Shown one piece after another: positions 46,524 through 54,125 of a stretch of 64,000 bases of DNA (position 1 is its first letter; each line of letters starts with the position of its first letter). The stretch spans positions 62,001-126,000 of the forward strand of contig JAWKUA010000006.1 of the NCBI GenBank assembly GCA_041398785.1. Direction: 5' to 3'. A program made the position numbers and the translations under genes. The notes under the pieces were generated by a model. That model searched no databases. It saw nothing but the letters and a program-made list of their open reading frames with translations, and was not told where the DNA came from. This DNA is from Planctomycetaceae bacterium (GTDB lineage: Bacteria > Planctomycetota > Planctomycetia > Planctomycetales > Planctomycetaceae).

Positions 46524-47011
46524 ATGCAGAATCTGCCGGTGCTGAGAGTCGGCCAGGGTCATGACCTTCATCGGACCGTCGCCGGCCGGCCGCTGATCAT
46601 TGGCGGTGTGTCGATCGACTGCCCGTTTGGCCTGGATGGCACAGCGACGCGGATGTCCTGATTCACGCCGTGATCGATGCGCTGCTGGGAGCGTCCGGCA
46701 ATGGCGACATCGGCGGCTGGTTTCCCAACACCGATCCTCGCTGGAAAGACGCAGATTCTGCCGCAATGCTCGACAGTGTGATCAGCCGGCTGAGGCGTCA
46801 GCGATGGCGGATCGAAAACCTGGATTGTACGATTTCCGCCGAACAGCCACGCCTGGAAGACTGGAAACCCCGGATTCGCATGCGTCTGGCGGAACTGCTG
46901 GACCTGGAACCGGATCTGGTCAACGTGAAGGCAAAGTCGGGGGAAAAAGTCGGACCGATCGGACGCGGCGAAGCGATTGCCGCAGACGTGGTTGTGCTGC
47001 TGTCGCGCTGA
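46524..47011 (+). pseudogene. ispF: 2-C-methyl-D-erythritol 2,4-cyclodiphosphate synthase, frameshifted near 46640
   Basis: The N-terminal part (VLRVGQGHDLHR, GRPLIIGGVSIDCPFGLDG) runs into a stop at 46659-46661. Shifting frame at about 46639 gives HSDADVLIHAVIDALLGA and then GDIGGWFPNTDPRWKDADS ... VNVKAKSGEKVGPIGRGE, completing a normal IspF. One base is missing between GATGG and CACAGC. The enzyme makes the cyclic diphosphate of the MEP isoprenoid pathway, with zinc bound by the Asp and His of GHDLH and a later His. Since this step is normally essential, a sequencing or assembly error is the likelier explanation. Start chosen at 46524 because AGGATG lies 8 bases upstream. Confidence 0.85.
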
Positions 47012-47086
47012 TGCCGATCAACAGGTGAATAGGAAACACACAATACGTCTCAAATCACGTCTGACCGACTACCAGCCTTCTTCGCC

Positions 47087-47611
47087 ATGTCATTCGCCGA
47101 CTCCGCAAACCAGCACGGCACCGGTCAGATTCGGTATCTGGGCATCGATCCCGGACTGAACCGTACCGGCTACGCGCTTCTGGAACGGCGGCGATCCGGT
47201 CCGCTGCTTGTGGAAGGCGGCATTCTTCGTTCCAGCAAGACCGCCAGCCTGCAGCATCGCGTTCAGGAAATTGCTCGCGGGCTGCGTGACGTGCTGGACG
47301 AACTGAAGCCGGAAATCGTCGGCATCGAACAGATCTTCTCGCACACTCAGAATGTCAAAACCGCTCTGATGCTGGCCCACGTGCGAGGCGCCATCCTGCT
47401 GACTCTGGCCGACCATGACGTGCCCGTTGTGCACTACACGCCGACTCAGATCAAGCGACTGCTGACCGGAAACGGGCGAGCACCGAAGGAACAGATTCAG
47501 CACGCGGTCAAAGCCGAACTGCGCCTCGATTCGATTCCGGAACCCAACGACGTAGCCGACGCATCCGCCGTCGCACTGTGCCTGTACCACTCCGTCCGGT
47601 TTGCCGCATAA
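47087..47611 (+). CDS. ruvC: crossover junction endodeoxyribonuclease RuvC
   Basis: 174 residues. Metal-binding acidic residues lie in YLGIDPGLNRTGYA (Asp), EIVGIEQIFSHTQN (Glu) and EPNDVADASAVALC (Asp pair). RuvC-typical VHYTPTQIKRLLTGNGRAPKEQI is also present. It cuts Holliday junctions symmetrically with RuvAB during recombination. No ruvA or ruvB gene is in the window. It lies 76 bases after ispF in the same direction. Confidence 0.95.
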   Translation: MSFADSANQHGTGQIRYLGIDPGLNRTGYALLERRRSGPLLVEGGILRSSKTASLQHRVQEIARGLRDVLDELKPEIVGIEQIFSHTQNVKTALMLAHVRGAILLTLADHDVPVVHYTPTQIKRLLTGNGRAPKEQIQHAVKAELRLDSIPEPNDVADASAVALCLYHSVRFAA

Positions 47612-47634
47612 CGCTTTGGCCAACGTGTCGTGCA

Positions 47635-47698
47635 GTGTGGCACTGGCTGTACCAGTGCGATTTCGCTGCGGACAGCTCCCCCACGGCCAGTGCCACAC
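47635..47698. repeat. 13-bp inverted repeat downstream of ruvC
   Basis: GTGTGGCACTGGC (47635-47647) is perfectly repeated in inverse at 47686-47698, loop 38 bases. The left arm also forms the inner hairpin GCACTGG-CTGTA-CCAGTGC. It may terminate ruvC or belong to an interspersed palindromic family. Confidence 0.65.
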
Positions 47699-47881
47699 AA
47701 CGGATCAAATCGGAGCTGACAAAGCACGAGCACTTCGTCAGCCGAGTATTGATGGATCGAACGGGCGCGGAAATCGGTAGCCGCGACTTCCCGAGCGTCG
47801 AGCGCACATCCGGACCCATGACATGACACCCGACAGCCGACCGGGCACGGGCATGCAACGCGGTGACGATTCGCCGCCGGA

Positions 47882-48157
47882 CTATTCGGCGCCGGGCGAA
47901 TCGTCGTTGGCATGGGCTTCGTTCTTCAGTCGCTCCTGTTTCACGACATAAGCGTGCAGCCGTCGACCCCAGACGAAATACTGAGCCGCGAAGAACGCGA
48001 TCAGCAGCAACATCGCGCCGCCCATCTGGACGGCTCCGGGAATTACAATCGCGATCAGACCAAAGAACGCGACCACCATAAAGCCGCCAACGATCAGAGC
48101 GATGGCGACAGTCGGGACTTCCTGCTTCGGCGGTTGCGGTTCCGGCGTCAGTGGCAT
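47882..48157 (-). CDS. small two-helix membrane protein
   Basis: 91 residues: a Pro-rich lead (PLTPEPQPPKQEVP), two membrane helices (TVAIALIVGGFMVVAFFGLIAIV and VQMGGAMLLLIAFFAAQYFVWG) and a charged tail. No known domain. It follows the SRPBCC gene by 5 bases on the same strand, so the two are probably co-transcribed. Confidence 0.6.
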   Translation of the reverse strand: MPLTPEPQPPKQEVPTVAIALIVGGFMVVAFFGLIAIVIPGAVQMGGAMLLLIAFFAAQYFVWGRRLHAYVVKQERLKNEAHANDDSPGAE

Positions 48158-48162
48158 GGGGA

Positions 48163-48615
48163 TCAGTCCTCCAGCAGCTCGCGAAGAGTTTCGTAGCGAA
48201 CGTCCATTCCGTCCCGCAGCGACTCACGGATTCTGGCCTCGGTCATGACAAATCCCAGCATTCCGCCGGGAGGTTCAAACAGGACCCGATCCGTCAGCGA
48301 ACAGATGGACAGATCGTCGCCGGCCTGCATGTGCTGCGTATGCCGCCAGGAGCGGGCCGGACCTTCAATCTGCTCGGCGATAATCTGAGCCTCAGCGACT
48401 TCGACATATCGGTGACGCATCCGCTGCTTGAATCCATACGCCGTGATTCGGAATTCGATTTCATCGCCTTCGCTGATGACTGCCGGGGCGTTCAGAATTT
48501 CCAACTGCAGGTCGGGATCGCTGATCTGAGGAAGATTGGCCGGCCGCAGCAGGAACTCGCGCAGCGCCAGGACAGGACATTTCAATTCCGTCTGTGATTC
48601 AAACTCCGCCATCAT
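48163..48615 (-). CDS. SRPBCC (START-like) ligand-binding protein
   Basis: 150 residues from ATG 48613-48615 (GGAAGACAG upstream; the next codon is also ATG). The layout FESQTELKCPVLALREFLLRPANLPQISDPDLQLEIL in part, IEFRITAYGFKQRMRHRYVEV, SICSLTDRVLFEPPGG and the long C-terminal helix RYETLRELLED matches the SRPBCC/cyclase fold, a hydrophobic ligand cavity. Substrate unknown. Heads a two-gene unit with the small membrane protein. Confidence 0.75.
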   Translation of the reverse strand: MMAEFESQTELKCPVLALREFLLRPANLPQISDPDLQLEILNAPAVISEGDEIEFRITAYGFKQRMRHRYVEVAEAQIIAEQIEGPARSWRHTQHMQAGDDLSICSLTDRVLFEPPGGMLGFVMTEARIRESLRDGMDVRYETLRELLED

Positions 48616-48816
48616 CTGTCTTCCGGAAGTCAGCGAAACACCTGCAGTGTACGGTATCCGAAGCGTCCGTCGCTTCGCAACAGGGCTCAGCAGCGACGGT
48701 TCCGGTGCGGCGCGGATAACGACGGCACGACGTCGCGCCGCGTCGTTTTCCGCGGCGGCTTTGTCGACTACAGTTCGGCCTCCTGCAACTCACCTTCATT
48801 TTTCCCGCCGCAGCCA

Positions 48817-49803
48817 ATGCCTGAATCTGAATCACTGGACGCCGAACTGCAACGTTTTCGCACCGACTTCAACCGGCTGAAAGATGAAATCGGGCGAGTC
48901 ATCGTCGGGCAACAGGACATTGTCGAAGGCACTCTGGCCGCGCTGATCGGCGGCGGCCATGTTCTGCTGGAAGGTGTGCCGGGGCTGGGAAAGACGATGC
49001 TGGTCAAGACACTGGCCGACGCGCTGCACCTGCATTTTTCGCGAGTTCAGTTTACGCCGGACCTGATGCCCGCAGACCTGGTCGGCACCAACATTGTTCT
49101 GGAAGCGGTCGACGGCGGCCGGCGATTTGAATTCCAGAAGGGCCCCATCTTCGCCAACATCGTCCTGACCGACGAAATCAATCGCGCGACTCCCAAGACG
49201 CAGTCGGCGCTGCTGGAAGCAATGGCCGAACGGTGTGTGACGCTCAACGGTCAGACCTACGAACTTCCGAAGCCGTTTCTGGTGATGGCAACTCAGAACC
49301 CGCTGGAAATGGAAGGCACTTATCCGCTTCCGGAAGCTCAGCTTGACCGTTTCTTCATTAAGCTGATGGTGCGATATCCGACGCCGCAGGATCTGGTCAC
49401 GATCCTGGACCGCACAACCGCCGTTGAGGAACCGAAAGCGGAAGCCGTGATCTGCGGCGAACGAATTCTGCAAATGCGGCGGCTGGCCCGGCAGATTCCG
49501 ATTGCCGATGACGTGCGCCAATTTGCGATCGACCTGGTCCTGGCGACTCACCCCGACCAGCCACTCGCCACCGACATGGTTCGCCGATACGTGCGGTACG
49601 GTTCCAGCCCGCGAGGCGCCCAGGCGCTGATTCTGTACGCAAAGATCCTGGCAATTCTGGACAGTCGCTATCATGTCGCCAAAGATGACCTGAAGACGGC
49701 CGCTCACCCTGTCCTGCGGCATCGCATGATTCTGAACTTCGAAGGCCAGGCAGAAAGTGTATCGTCGGACGACGTCGTGAATCAGTTGGTGGAAATCAAA
49801 TAG
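48817..49803 (+). CDS. MoxR-family AAA+ ATPase
   Basis: 328 residues. Walker A LLEGVPGLGKTMLVKTLA, Walker B VLTDEINRATPKTQSALLEAM, sensor I ATQNPLEMEGTYPLPEAQLDRF and the MoxR C-terminal lid region (RYVRYGSSPRGAQALI). MoxR ATPases act as chaperones for metal insertion or for VWA-domain partners and usually precede DUF58 and VWA genes. Here the downstream position is occupied by an insertion sequence from 49883, so the expected partners are missing or displaced. Confidence 0.93.
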   Translation: MPESESLDAELQRFRTDFNRLKDEIGRVIVGQQDIVEGTLAALIGGGHVLLEGVPGLGKTMLVKTLADALHLHFSRVQFTPDLMPADLVGTNIVLEAVDGGRRFEFQKGPIFANIVLTDEINRATPKTQSALLEAMAERCVTLNGQTYELPKPFLVMATQNPLEMEGTYPLPEAQLDRFFIKLMVRYPTPQDLVTILDRTTAVEEPKAEAVICGERILQMRRLARQIPIADDVRQFAIDLVLATHPDQPLATDMVRRYVRYGSSPRGAQALILYAKILAILDSRYHVAKDDLKTAAHPVLRHRMILNFEGQAESVSSDDVVNQLVEIK

Positions 49804-49810
49804 TGTCCGG

Positions 49811-49830
49811 TGACGGAAATGTTTCCGTCA
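49811..49830 (+). terminator. stem-loop after the MoxR gene
   Basis: TGACGGAAA-TG-TTTCCGTCA, a perfect 9-base stem 8 bases past the stop. No T-run follows, so it may be a weak terminator. Confidence 0.4.
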
Positions 49831-49882
49831 TCAGGCTCTTCCGTCGTGTTCAACGGAAACCCCGACACGCATCGTGCCTCTT

Positions 49883-51240
49883 AGGCGTGGGGCAGATGAG
49901 AATTTCCCTGTAAACTGGTCTGTATGCAATGGGATCGAGGCGAGACACTACGGGGGAATCGGTTTTGGGATGAGGTGAGTGAACAAGGGGGATTGCCATG
50001 GATGGCGGAGCAGATCAGTTGTTGATTTCGGCGGCCCGTCAGATGCGGGGATCGGGGCGGCGGATGTTTCTCGCGGATGTTTGCAGCACGCTGTGTAACG
50101 GCAGTTCGCGGCAGGCGGAGTATCGGTTTGGCTGGGGACGTAAGACGATCGAAAAGGGAATGGCCGAACGGGCTCTGACCGGGGAGCAGCTTGCCAGTCG
50201 GCCGTCCAGCGGCAACCGGGGACGCCGGCCGACCGAACAGCAGCACCCGCAACTGGCCATCGATATCCGGCTGATCGTCGAGCCACACACGCAGCCGGAC
50301 CCGGAACTGAAAACCAGGCGGCTCTACACCAACCTGTCGGCCGCGGAGGTGCGAGCGGCGCTGCAGGAAAAAGGTTACACCGAAGCCGAACTGCCGAGCG
50401 AACGCACGCTTCGCGACATTCTGAATCGCATGAACTATCGGCTGAAGCGGATTCAGAAAGGCAAACCTCTGAAGAAAACGGAACACACCGATGCGATCTT
50501 TGACAACGTGAAGGCGGTGCGATCTTCTGCCGCCGACGACCCGGAAACACTGGAAATTTCGGTCGACACGAAGGCCAAAGTAAAACTGGGCGAATACTCT
50601 CAGGGGGGAAAAAACCAGAACCGACAGCGACGGAAACGTCGTCAAGGCGTGGGACCATGACCCGCCGACCAAAGACAAGCTGGTTCCGTTCGGTGTGCTG
50701 GAACTGGCCAGTGGTTTGCTCACATTGATCTTCGGGACGCGTGAATGCAGCGACTTTTGGGGCGACGGCCTGACGCTGTGGTGGGAAGGAGTTCGCAGTC
50801 GCTGCCGGGGTATTCGGCGTCTGGTGATCTATCTCGACAACGGACCGAAGAATTCGGGAGTCACGCGAAAGTTTCTTCGCCGGATGGTTCAGTTCGCCGA
50901 CTTCTCGGGCCTGGAGGTTCGACTGATTTATTACCCGCCGTATCACAGCAAATATAATCCGATCGAACGCTGCTGGTCGTCGCTGCAGCGGAAATGGAAC
51001 GGTGTGCTATTGACCTGCTGGCACGTCGTCCGCGCGTGTGCCCTGAGAATGACCTGGTGTGGTCAACATCCGAGCGTTCACAAGATCGACGACCCGTATC
51101 ACAATGACGCTCCGGTCACCAACGCCGAAATGAAACAAATCAACGCCCGACTCGAACGATCAACAACTCTCAGCAAATACGACGTCACCATCAAGCCACT
51201 CAAACCCCGCGGCAGGTAAATTCTCTACTGCCGCACGCCT
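49883..51240 (+). mobile_element. ISAzo13-like insertion sequence
   Basis: About 1.36 kb bounded by imperfect 26-base inverted repeats: left end AGGCGTGGGGCAGATGAGAA at 49883, right end at 51215-51240 (GGTAAATTCTCTACTGCCGC...CGCCT), 22 of 26 bases matching. It encloses a single transposase gene whose stop codon lies inside the right repeat. A convincing target duplication is not visible. It lies between MoxR and the broken methyltransferase, with the mini-element directly after it. Confidence 0.8.
49998..51219 (+). pseudogene. ISAzo13-family transposase with frame break at a G6A6 run
   Basis: Begins at ATG 49998 (GGGGG upstream). The first frame covers ~200 residues (LADVCSTLCNGSSRQAEYRFGWGRKT, DEL-like ERTLRDILNRMNYRLKRIQ, ISVDTKAKVKLGEYSQGGK) to 50660. 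The rest (NRTDSDGNVVKAWDHDPPTKDKLVPFGVLEL, VIYLDNGPKNSG, IYYPPYHSKYNPIERCWSSL) is in the +1 frame to 51219. The join lies at GGGGGGAAAAAA (50603-50614). This is the DDE-type catalytic region: Asp in VDTKA, Asp in YLDNGP and Glu in NPIERCW. One fewer A would give an intact protein, so polymerase slippage could restore it; it may also be dead or mis-sequenced. Confidence 0.8.
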
Positions 51241-51241
51241 T

Positions 51242-51472
51242 AGGCCTGCGACAGATGAGAATAGTCCCTCCCGTTGAAATGGGAGGGTCGAAGTTTGATC
51301 GCCGTGCAGGCGATCAAACGAGGGGAGGGCGTCCACGCAACGGAAATTCGCCGTGGTCACCCTCCCCGCGATCGAACGCCTGAACGGCATTCGATCGGCG
51401 ACCCTCCCGTTGAAACGGGAGGGTGAAGCAATTGCCGCTCTGAAATGGTAAATTCTCATCTGCCGCGCGCCT
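51242..51472. mobile_element. mini-element (MITE-like) related to the adjacent insertion sequence
   Basis: 231 bases without coding potential. The left end AGGCCTGCGACAGATGAGAA and right end at 51447-51472 (AATTCTCATCTGCC...CGCCT) mirror the insertion sequence's inverted repeats; its right end matches that element's left end in 23 of 26 bases. Inside are tightly packed hairpins: 51266-51287 (CCCTCCC/GGGAGGG), 51293-51319 (GTTTGATCGCC/GGCGATCAAAC), about 51321-51367, about 51370-51396, and 51401-51424 (ACCCTCCCGT/ACGGGAGGGT). It probably moves with the transposase in trans. Confidence 0.65.
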
Positions 51473-51744
51473 GAAAAGTACCGGATCCCGATAACGTGAT
51501 ATCCGTTTGTGGGTAAGCGCATGCCGGAGACTGGCATTCCGCAGCTTCACCCACGGGCGCCGCTTCCGGGAGGAAGTCACACGGGCGGAGCGAAGTGGCA
51601 GAACGGCCGAACGCGCAATCGACGTGCGGCCATCGCAGATCGATCAACGCGCCGTTCGCCCGCCCCCGAACTTGCTTCGCTCGTTCGAACCCTCCCAGCC
51701 TGGCCGTCGGCCGGGAGGGGTTGCTTGCGGGCGGTCCGGGGAGC

Positions 51745-52529
51745 AGAATGACGCGCGGCGCGTTGTCGTCTGGGCGAGCCTTGCCGATTGCCATCACGGA
51801 CAGGCCGGTGATGAAACCGAACAGCGGATCGGTGACGCGCGCGAGTCTGGGAAGCCAGCGGTCGGCGGACCGCATCTGGCGATTCACGGAATCGTCCGCC
51901 GCCGGTCTCGTTCGCGACATCGGTTGTGATACCACCAGCCGGCGGCTCCGGTCATGTTCAGATAACGCGTTCGATGAACGATCCGTGCCGGCGGGCGCGC
52001 AGTGCTTCGGCGGGCGCGTCGGCGTGAGTAGCGGCGGAGCGTCCTGCTTCGAATCCATCTTTCCAAACAGCTGGTGAGCGGGCACGATCAAGCGCCAGCA
52101 TCGCGTGCGGTGCGACGGCGTCCTTCATCCATCGCAAGGGCAGTTGATATCGTCTTTGATGTGTTCCAGCACATTGAAACACACAATCGAATCGGCTCGA
52201 AGCTGGCGACGTGCGGACGCTGCTTCGTCGGTGAGATCCACGATTTCCGCACGCGTCGTCGCTCGACGAACGATTCCGCACGGCGTCCAGACACGCCGGG
52301 TCGATATCGGTGGCCAGCACCTGACGCGATCAATCTCCGCAGCATGGCCGTGTATGTTCCGTAACCGACCTGATTCCCAGACGCGATCACCCAGATACCT
52401 CTGGACGCAGCGGAACAGATAAAGCGCGGATACGCCTGCATGCGTTCGCGCATGGCAGGGGCTCTCATGGTGTCCGCACCTGTCGGAAGCGGGCCCACCG
52501 CCGCTGCCCGGCTGTGATTCAGACTGCAT
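51745..52529 (-). pseudogene. shattered class I SAM-dependent methyltransferase
   Basis: Pieces of one methyltransferase are scattered over all three minus-strand frames: RCVQRYLGDRVWESG, GYGTYTAMLRRLI, MLATDIDPACLDAVRNR (~52320), EIVDLTDEA and DSIVCFNVLEHIKDD, MKDAVAPHAMLAL, IVPAHQLFGKMD (~52091), TRYLNMTGAAGWWYHNR and FGFITGLSVMAIGKA (~51800). In order they make a protein of ~240 residues that would modify a small molecule or lipid. At least five frame changes occur in ~700 bases. It lies downstream of the glycosyltransferase in the same direction, a common pair. Limits are approximate. Confidence 0.7.
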
Positions 52530-52561
52530 CCGGCGTATCTCCGTCGCGGATCACTGTGCCG

Positions 52562-53508
52562 TCACCGCGCGGACTGTCGGGCGGCCGATCGCCGGCTTTC
52601 GTGCTGTTGTTCGTATCTGAGCCGCGACCGCGATCCCGGCACGTCGTCAAAGACTGGTCGCTGAGGCATGACGGCAACCGCCAGGAACCCCAGTCCCAGA
52701 ACCAGGGCAGCGGCGGAAGCGGCGACAACGGCACACAGAAACCAGACGGCACTTTTCCACAGAACGGCGGCAAGTCCGCACCACAGGGCCAGCACAGCGA
52801 AGGGGTGGCCAGCAGCAGAAACATTTTGACGGGATTACAGCGCAGGATTGCTTCGACAATGATCTGCAGAGCTCGCAGTGAATCCCTCACGTGACGGACT
52901 TTCGACCGCCCTTCCCGCTGACCGTATTTGATCGCGATGTAGTGCACGCTGAGATCGTTGTGCAGATACGCCAGCGTCGAAGTCGTGGTGAAGGAAAATC
53001 CCGCGCTGATGATCGGAAAGAACCTGACGATCTGACTGCGCCGGAAGACTCGCAGCCCGGAGTTGATATCGGGAATGTTCTGGCCGGCGGAGAATTCGCT
53101 GAGCCACCGAAACACATTTCGTCCCCAGCGTTTGAACGTGCTGCCCTGGTAAAACCGGCCCTGACGCGCGCCGACGACCATGTCGAATCGTTCGGCCAGC
53201 GAAATCATTTCCGGGATCCGATCCACGGGATACGTCTGATCCGCGTCCGTGATGGCGATCAAGTCGTACCGAGCGGCGGTGATCCCGCTTTTCAGGCTGC
53301 GACCGTAGCCGAAGTTCTGAGGATGTTCGACGACCTGATCGGCCGTTTTGCGAGCGAACTTTGCGGTGTCGTCGGTGGCGCCGTCGACGACGACGATGAC
53401 TTCGTGTTCAATCCCGGCCGCTTCCAGATGCCGACGAATTTCGGCGACGACACCGGTGATGGACCTGGCTTCGTTGTAAGCCGGAACAACGACGGACACC
53501 GCTGGCAT
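52562..53508 (-). CDS. family 2 glycosyltransferase with C-terminal membrane helices, frameshifted near 52800
   Basis: Start ATG 53506-53508. The dolichol-phosphate-mannose-synthase-like domain is intact: SVVVPAYNEARSITGVV, EVIVVVDGATDDTAKFA, NFGYGRSLKSGI, IAITDADQTYPVDRI and ISAGFSFTTTSTLAYLHND. At ATGTTTCTGCTGCTGGCCACC (about 52800) the frame must change (CCCC lacking one C) to read FAVLALWCGLAAVLWKSAVWFLCAVVAASAAALVL, i.e. two membrane helices and a stop at 52562. Without the change, the frame continues to 52519 with a nonsense tail. It probably transfers a sugar from a nucleotide to a lipid carrier at the inner membrane face. Confidence 0.85.
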
Positions 53509-53776
53509 GAGATTCTCAACTGCGAAGGCTTCGTGATCGTGAAGGACGGCATCGTGGCGTCACGGCGCAGAACACCGCGACTCAGCAGCCTACCAATTGC
53601 AACAGCCCTCTGCGCGACCGGCGACGGAATTGAGCGGGAACGCGGCACTGCCGTCCGGTAATTCGCCGCAAATTCCACGCAACACGTTTCGCCCTGCCAC
53701 GAGAATTGTGGGGACAAGTATCCCCCGGGGGACGGGTTCGGTACCGGCACGTCCCGATTTGAAGTGGAGCGAACGA

Positions 53777-54079
53777 ATGGCAAGCGGCACCATCAGCGGT
53801 CGGTTTTATGAGTTTCAGCGGGGCACCGTCAGTGAAATCGGCCGGCCGATTCCCCGCAACCAGGCACTGGACCGGATCCGGCGAGGTCAGGACGTTTACA
53901 CTCCGATGGGTGCCGACGCGAAGGCTCTGGCCAAGGACGTGCAGAAAGGCAAAGCGGACTGGGAAGGTTCGCACGATGCCGGCTACTACCCGCACTATCA
54001 CGCCGCCGGAAATCACAGCTACGGACACGTGTTCTATGGTGAACGGGGCTTTCGTCAGGGACAAAACCGACGTTCGTAG
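53777..54079 (+). CDS. stand-alone toxin-domain-like protein
   Basis: 100 residues from ATG 53777, GGAG upstream. The pattern DVYTPMGADAKALAKDVQKGK...YYPHYHAAGNHSYGHVFYG, with a conserved cluster of His and Tyr, resembles C-terminal domains of polymorphic toxins attached to Rhs and similar carriers, here without a carrier or signal peptide. No immunity gene is obvious next to it (the next gene is convergent). It may be a captured toxin cassette, an orphan effector or an enzyme of another kind. Recognition is by pattern only. Confidence 0.5.
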   Translation: MASGTISGRFYEFQRGTVSEIGRPIPRNQALDRIRRGQDVYTPMGADAKALAKDVQKGKADWEGSHDAGYYPHYHAAGNHSYGHVFYGERGFRQGQNRRS

Positions 54080-54125
54080 TGGATTTGATTTGCCCGCGAC
54101 GGATGCAAACCGTCCACGGACCGCG

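Noticed and set aside
50603..50614. Canonical -1 ribosomal frameshift at A AAA AAC in the transposase
   Set aside because: The downstream catalytic part is in the +1 frame, so a -1 slip would not join them. A slippage or indel explanation fits better.
49881..51242. TTA/TA target duplication flanking the insertion sequence
   Set aside because: TTA occurs near both ends, but it overlaps the inverted repeats ambiguously and is too short to be convincing.
51266..51424. Possible CRISPR array because of repeated CCCTCCCGTTGAAA
   Set aside because: Only two full repeats with unequal spacing, each forming its own hairpin, enclosed by transposon-type ends, and no cas genes.
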